A DNA stretch of 64,000 nt from Opitutaceae bacterium (GTDB taxonomy: Bacteria; Verrucomicrobiota; Verrucomicrobiia; Opitutales; Opitutaceae), in the NCBI GenBank assembly GCA_028284385.1, contig JANQRT010000068.1:248001-312000 (forward strand), given 5' to 3'. Position 1 is the stretch's first letter, and each line of letters opens with the position of its first letter. Under the pieces are notes generated by a model. It was not told the DNA's origin, searched no databases, and was given only the letters and a program-made list of their open reading frames with translations. Shown here piece after piece: positions 61,105-64,000 of the stretch. The translations under genes and the position numbers were made by a program.

Positions 61105-62049
61105 TTAGAGCTCCGCTTCTTGCGTTGGTTCCACTTGATCGGGAGCCGCTTCTTGCTGTCCTTCTCCTTCTGTCGTCAGAAGCAGAATACGTTGAGCCGT
61201 CTTAATGAAATCTTCGGCAACGTTCATCGACCCTTGGCTTTTGCCCAGAAGAACCATTGGCATTCCCTGCATTACAGCTCTTCCTACTGCGACGGAATTT
61301 CGAATTTGCTCAGGAAAGATGGTAGCCTTGGAGCTTATTCTTCCTTGCTCGATAAATCGTTCCAATTGAGCCTGTAGTCGCTCCACAGGTACGTCGATTC
61401 GAGTGCCGGGCTTCACGTTGTTGAGCGATATGCCTAGGATGTCCGGCTTTGGAGAGGAGAGCGATTCCGAATAGGTGGCGCACTCTTCTTTGAATTTGTT
61501 GAGCTTTTCTACTAGCAGGTGGAACCCGATGATGCTCAGCGCGTCGGGATTCGCTGGAACGAGGAGCCAATCGCTGCTGAAGATGGCGCATTGAGGCGCG
61601 TAGAAGAAATTTGGCGGACAATCGAAGAGAATGTAGTCGTATTCGCTCTCAATGGACTGGATTTGCTCGTAGAAATGAGCGTAGAATGGGATCCCCATTT
61701 CGTTCACGACTTCGTGTTCCAAATCCATGAGATTGAAGCTTGCCGGGACGAGGTCCAGTCCCGGAAGGACCGGATTGTCATCAGAGTCCTTGACAACCTC
61801 TTTTTGGATACAGTCGGCAAGTTGGGATCCGCTCTCCTGAAAAATGCCCAAGACGAATTTTTCCGGAGTCCGATTTAAAGCATTCCATCGATCGAGCCTC
61901 ATCAGCCAGATGCTAGCATTGCTCTGAGCATCTAAGTCCACGACAAGAACGCGTTTTCCCATGTAGGCCAAGCAGGCTCCCAGGTTTACGATGAGCGACG
62001 TTTTCCCGACCCCTCCCTTAATGTTCAAGAAGCTTATTTTCGTAGCCAT
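61105..62049 (-). CDS. ParA/MinD-type ATPase (orphan)
   Basis: A 314-residue ATPase. The deviant Walker A motif is KGGVGKTS (residues 11-18) and Walker A' is VLVVDLDAQSNAS; FDCPPNFFYAPQCAIFSSDW is the Walker B region, longer than in ParA proper. The C-terminal ~30 residues are Glu/Gln-rich. No parB is adjacent; the divergent neighbour at 62226 is not a ParB. It may position a cell structure (McdA/ParC-like) rather than segregate DNA. It is probably cytoplasmic, binding DNA nonspecifically. Confidence 0.88.
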   Translation of the reverse strand: MATKISFLNIKGGVGKTSLIVNLGACLAYMGKRVLVVDLDAQSNASIWLMRLDRWNALNRTPEKFVLGIFQESGSQLADCIQKEVVKDSDDNPVLPGLDLVPASFNLMDLEHEVVNEMGIPFYAHFYEQIQSIESEYDYILFDCPPNFFYAPQCAIFSSDWLLVPANPDALSIIGFHLLVEKLNKFKEECATYSESLSSPKPDILGISLNNVKPGTRIDVPVERLQAQLERFIEQGRISSKATIFPEQIRNSVAVGRAVMQGMPMVLLGKSQGSMNVAEDFIKTAQRILLLTTEGEGQQEAAPDQVEPTQEAEL

Positions 62050-62225
62050 AGTGGGGGTTGCTAGAGGTGAAATCCGATAGATGGATTATCGAGAAGCCCA
62101 CCCATTTCCCGAATCATCGCAAATAAACAAGGCGAACTAATTGCGTTTAACAAATCTTTGAAACACTTCCCCGTTCATGGAGTTTACATCGGTTTATTGA
62201 TGGCCTATTGATTGTCCGTTTTCTT

Positions 62226-62912
62226 ATGTATCCTAATTACGCAGACAAATCTATCCTTCAGGCAGTAGCTCGTAGAAGAGAGCGTAGCGGTAGATTGTCT
62301 CGACTGGCTGCAGAGAGAGGGGAGACCTACTTTGCGGTAGATTCTGAGTCAGAGGTTGCGTTGCAGGAAGAACATGATCCTGATGAACAAGAGCAATCGG
62401 TTTCAAGCAGTGTGGAGGTCCCTATTGAGCAGCCGGCCGAGAATCCTGAAGTCGTTGCGGAAGCAATAGCGGAGGAAGATGGATCCTGCGTTTCAAGTGA
62501 ATCGATAGGAAACAAAGAGACGATCGGGAAAGTTGTACAGCAAGTCGAGGAACCTAGTTTGAATGCTGCTGCGTCGCTAGAATCAGAGTCCGATAACGAT
62601 CTCGAAATCGAATCAGCAGACTCGGATTTAGAGGATCATCCCAAGCAGTCCCTATCCGATTCGGTATATGACCTCGAAGACGAGCGTGATGATCTCGCAT
62701 CGATTTCCACCATCATCGATTTTGATACGCTGCCTAAGTCCGAGCCAAGGCGAGTGAACAAAAAGGCCACTGAGTTGGAGAGCCTAGATGGCGAAGAAAT
62801 TGTAAAATCTACAAAAAATTCGCAAAAGCGGCCAATCAGCGCTAAAAATCCGGGCAGCGGAGGGAGCAAGAAAAAAGCCACTCTGCTAGATAGCTATTTT
62901 AAAGACCTTTGA
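62226..62912 (+). CDS. Acidic, low-complexity protein divergent from parA-like gene
   Basis: A 228-residue protein that I do not recognise. The N-terminus is basic (SILQAVARRRERSGRLSRL); most of the rest is Glu/Ser/Asp-rich and probably disordered (EEHDPDEQEQSVSSSVEVP, DLEDERDDLASISTIIDFD). The last ~45 residues are basic (SKKKATLLDSYFKDL). I chose ATG 62226 over a TTG at 62208. Charge layout and the divergent ParA-like ATPase suggest an adaptor that stimulates or recruits the ATPase, as basic N-termini of ParB-like partners do; this is inference. Confidence 0.65.
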   Translation: MYPNYADKSILQAVARRRERSGRLSRLAAERGETYFAVDSESEVALQEEHDPDEQEQSVSSSVEVPIEQPAENPEVVAEAIAEEDGSCVSSESIGNKETIGKVVQQVEEPSLNAAASLESESDNDLEIESADSDLEDHPKQSLSDSVYDLEDERDDLASISTIIDFDTLPKSEPRRVNKKATELESLDGEEIVKSTKNSQKRPISAKNPGSGGSKKKATLLDSYFKDL

Positions 62913-62914
62913 AT

Positions 62915-62938
62915 TTCGCGATCTTTCGAGATCGCGAA
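62915..62938 (+). terminator. UUCG hairpin directly after the acidic-protein gene
   Basis: A perfect 10-bp stem TTCGCGATCT / AGATCGCGAA closed by a TTCG tetraloop, starting 2 bases after the stop codon. It lacks a following T-run (GATCCGTAG), so it may stabilise the 3' end or work with the second hairpin at 62975-62992. Confidence 0.65.
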
Positions 62939-62974
62939 GATCCGTAGTGATAACTAACCAACCAAAAGTCGGGC

Positions 62975-62992
62975 GCGCCTCCTTGGAGGCGC
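62975..62992 (+). terminator. Possible GC-rich hairpin terminator
   Basis: GCGCCTCC / GGAGGCGC around TT, followed by CGCTCGCATTTTG. The T-run is short and displaced, so this is a weak candidate. The remainder of 62913-63165 holds no gene that I can support. Confidence 0.45.
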
Positions 62993-63165
62993 CGCTCGCA
63001 TTTTGGGGGGCTACGATTTTCCTTAACTCAAGGAACGGTCCTATCTTGTGAAGCTAAAATCATAGCGGGTGTAGCTTGCTCTTTAGGTGGAACGTGGCGT
63101 CATGGACGTGTTCATTTATGAGATAAGCGAGCCGAGGACGTCTCGCTCCACCTTCCTGCGAGAAT

Positions 63166-63897
63166 CTAATAGTTCAACGCTTTGGCCAAAAATCGTTCGG
63201 TTAGCTTCGAGCTGGGGCTGGAGAACAGTTTCTCCGCCTTACCGAGTTCTTCGACTTTGCCGTCGGCTATGAGAGCAATGGTTTCCGCCGCTCGTTTAGC
63301 GAACCCCATCTGATGCGTCACAATGATGATACGCTTTCCGTCTTGTATCAAGGATTCGATGACATCGAGAACCTCGGCTGTCATTTCAGGATCGAGGGCC
63401 GAGGTCGGCTCGTCGAAGAGCAGAAATTCTGGACTGGGAGCCAGAGCTCGAGCGATGGCTACGCGCTGGTTTTGTCCGCCGGATAGCTCGGCAGGCTTTT
63501 TCCTGGCGTGTTCCTGGAGTTGAAATCGCTCTAGCAGAGCCGTGGCTCTGAGTCGCGCATCGTTTGGGCTTTCTCCGTGCACGACTTCCAGGGGTAGCGC
63601 AATATTCGTCAGCGCATCTAAATGCGGGAACAAGTTGTAAGCCTGGAAAACGACTCCAATGGTTTTCCGGTATTCGCGAAGACCAGTCTCGTCTGTCGGT
63701 AGAAGCTTCCCATTCACCGATAAGCTGCCCGAGCTCGGTCTTTCAAGCCCGGCTAGCAGTCGAAGCGTGGTAGACTTTCCTCCACCCGATGGTCCGATCA
63801 GCGCCAAGCAGCGTGAATCCTCGACTTCAAGCGTTAGATCTTGGAGCGCCCAAAGCTCTCCATATTTTTTGGATACGCCTTGTAGATCGATTTTCAT
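63166..63897 (-). CDS. Polar amino-acid ABC transporter ATP-binding protein (GlnQ/HisP type)
   Basis: A 243-residue ATPase. Walker A is GPSGGGKST, the Q-loop GVVFQAYNLFPHLDALTNI, the signature LSGGQNQR and Walker B FLLFDEPTSALDPEMTAEVLD; VTHQMGFAKRAAE gives the switch His. This spacing is typical of polar amino-acid importers. Its ATG overlaps the stop of the upstream permease gene (ATGA), so the two are coupled; the binding protein should lie beyond the right edge. Confidence 0.92.
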   Translation of the reverse strand: MKIDLQGVSKKYGELWALQDLTLEVEDSRCLALIGPSGGGKSTTLRLLAGLERPSSGSLSVNGKLLPTDETGLREYRKTIGVVFQAYNLFPHLDALTNIALPLEVVHGESPNDARLRATALLERFQLQEHARKKPAELSGGQNQRVAIARALAPSPEFLLFDEPTSALDPEMTAEVLDVIESLIQDGKRIIIVTHQMGFAKRAAETIALIADGKVEELGKAEKLFSSPSSKLTERFLAKALNY

Positions 63898-64000
63898 GTG
63901 TCGAAAGCCAAGCGCTTTTCTATGTATCGCGACAAACGCATGATAGGCAGGCTCAAGGCTAGGTACCCCAAAGCGAGTGGAAAGAAGCTCTCGAATGTCG
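63894..64000 (-). CDS. Amino-acid ABC transporter permease, C-terminal end only
   Basis: A reading frame enters from the right edge and stops with TGA at 63894-63896. Its 34 visible residues (FFPLALGYLALSLPIMRLSR ... EKRLAF) have the last membrane helix and basic tail typical of HisM/GlnP-type permeases. It overlaps the ATPase start by 3 bases. Everything upstream is outside the window. Confidence 0.8.
   Translation of the reverse strand, partial: TFESFFPLALGYLALSLPIMRLSRYIEKRLAFDT

Noticed and set aside
62050..62225. Possible parS sites between the ParA-like and acidic-protein genes.
   Set aside because: I found no TGTTTCACGTGAAACA-like palindrome.

Overview
The window looks like chromosomal DNA from a marine Verrucomicrobiota bacterium, most likely class Opitutia (Puniceicoccales/Opitutales, Pelagicoccus-like). 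This is inferred from gene content, not from a marker search. The pointers are large TonB-dependent receptors of Opitutaceae style, a DUF1587/1592/1588 cytochrome-type protein paired with a DUF1552 protein, several secreted PQQ-type beta-propellers, an aerobic formylglycine-generating enzyme, GTP-dependent PEP carboxykinase and a bacillithiol pathway. There are no phage, insertion-sequence or CRISPR signatures. Genes are tightly packed and base composition is fairly even, apart from two AT-rich intergenic regions.

Layout, 0-9.4 kb: an ankyrin-repeat protein runs off the left edge, followed by a YdeI-like protein and a secreted esterase. Next comes a minus-strand seven-gene operon (8590 to 2861): DUF2911/TPR protein, a miniature PIG-L-derived secreted protein, a 46-aa membrane peptide, a sodium:solute symporter, a compact BshC-like protein, BshB1 and BshA. 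This is the most interesting locus: apparently a complete bacillithiol pathway with a half-length third enzyme. An EF-hand protein follows.

9.5-25.4 kb: a TonB receptor and an S9 peptidase (peptide scavenging), a sugar-nucleotide epimerase, a cytochrome c-PQQ sugar dehydrogenase and a DUF6807 protein. Then a nickel transporter with larE-larB-larC (nickel-pincer cofactor synthesis; no larA here), and a modABC molybdate transporter on the opposite strand.

25.4-36.3 kb: a second, 1179-aa TonB receptor diverges from a LacI-type regulator that has a perfect 14-bp palindrome just before its start codon. After that come a PRPP-synthetase-family protein and three PQQ-type beta-propeller proteins, two of them a tandem duplication.

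36.3-50.4 kb: an unrecognised acidic protein, a hybrid histidine kinase, an M20 peptidase, a degenerate nuclease-fold protein, a formylglycine-generating enzyme, a receiver/coiled-coil protein, pckG, a sigma-70 factor with a repeat-rich upstream region, trpE and tRNA-Arg(TCT).

50.6-64 kb: a multipass membrane protein, two overlapping helical-repeat paralogues, a DUF2007 protein, a NIPSNAP protein, a second esterase, the DUF1592/DUF1552 pair, a YceI protein, an orphan ParA divergent from an acidic protein, and the end of a polar amino-acid ABC transporter operon that runs off the right edge.
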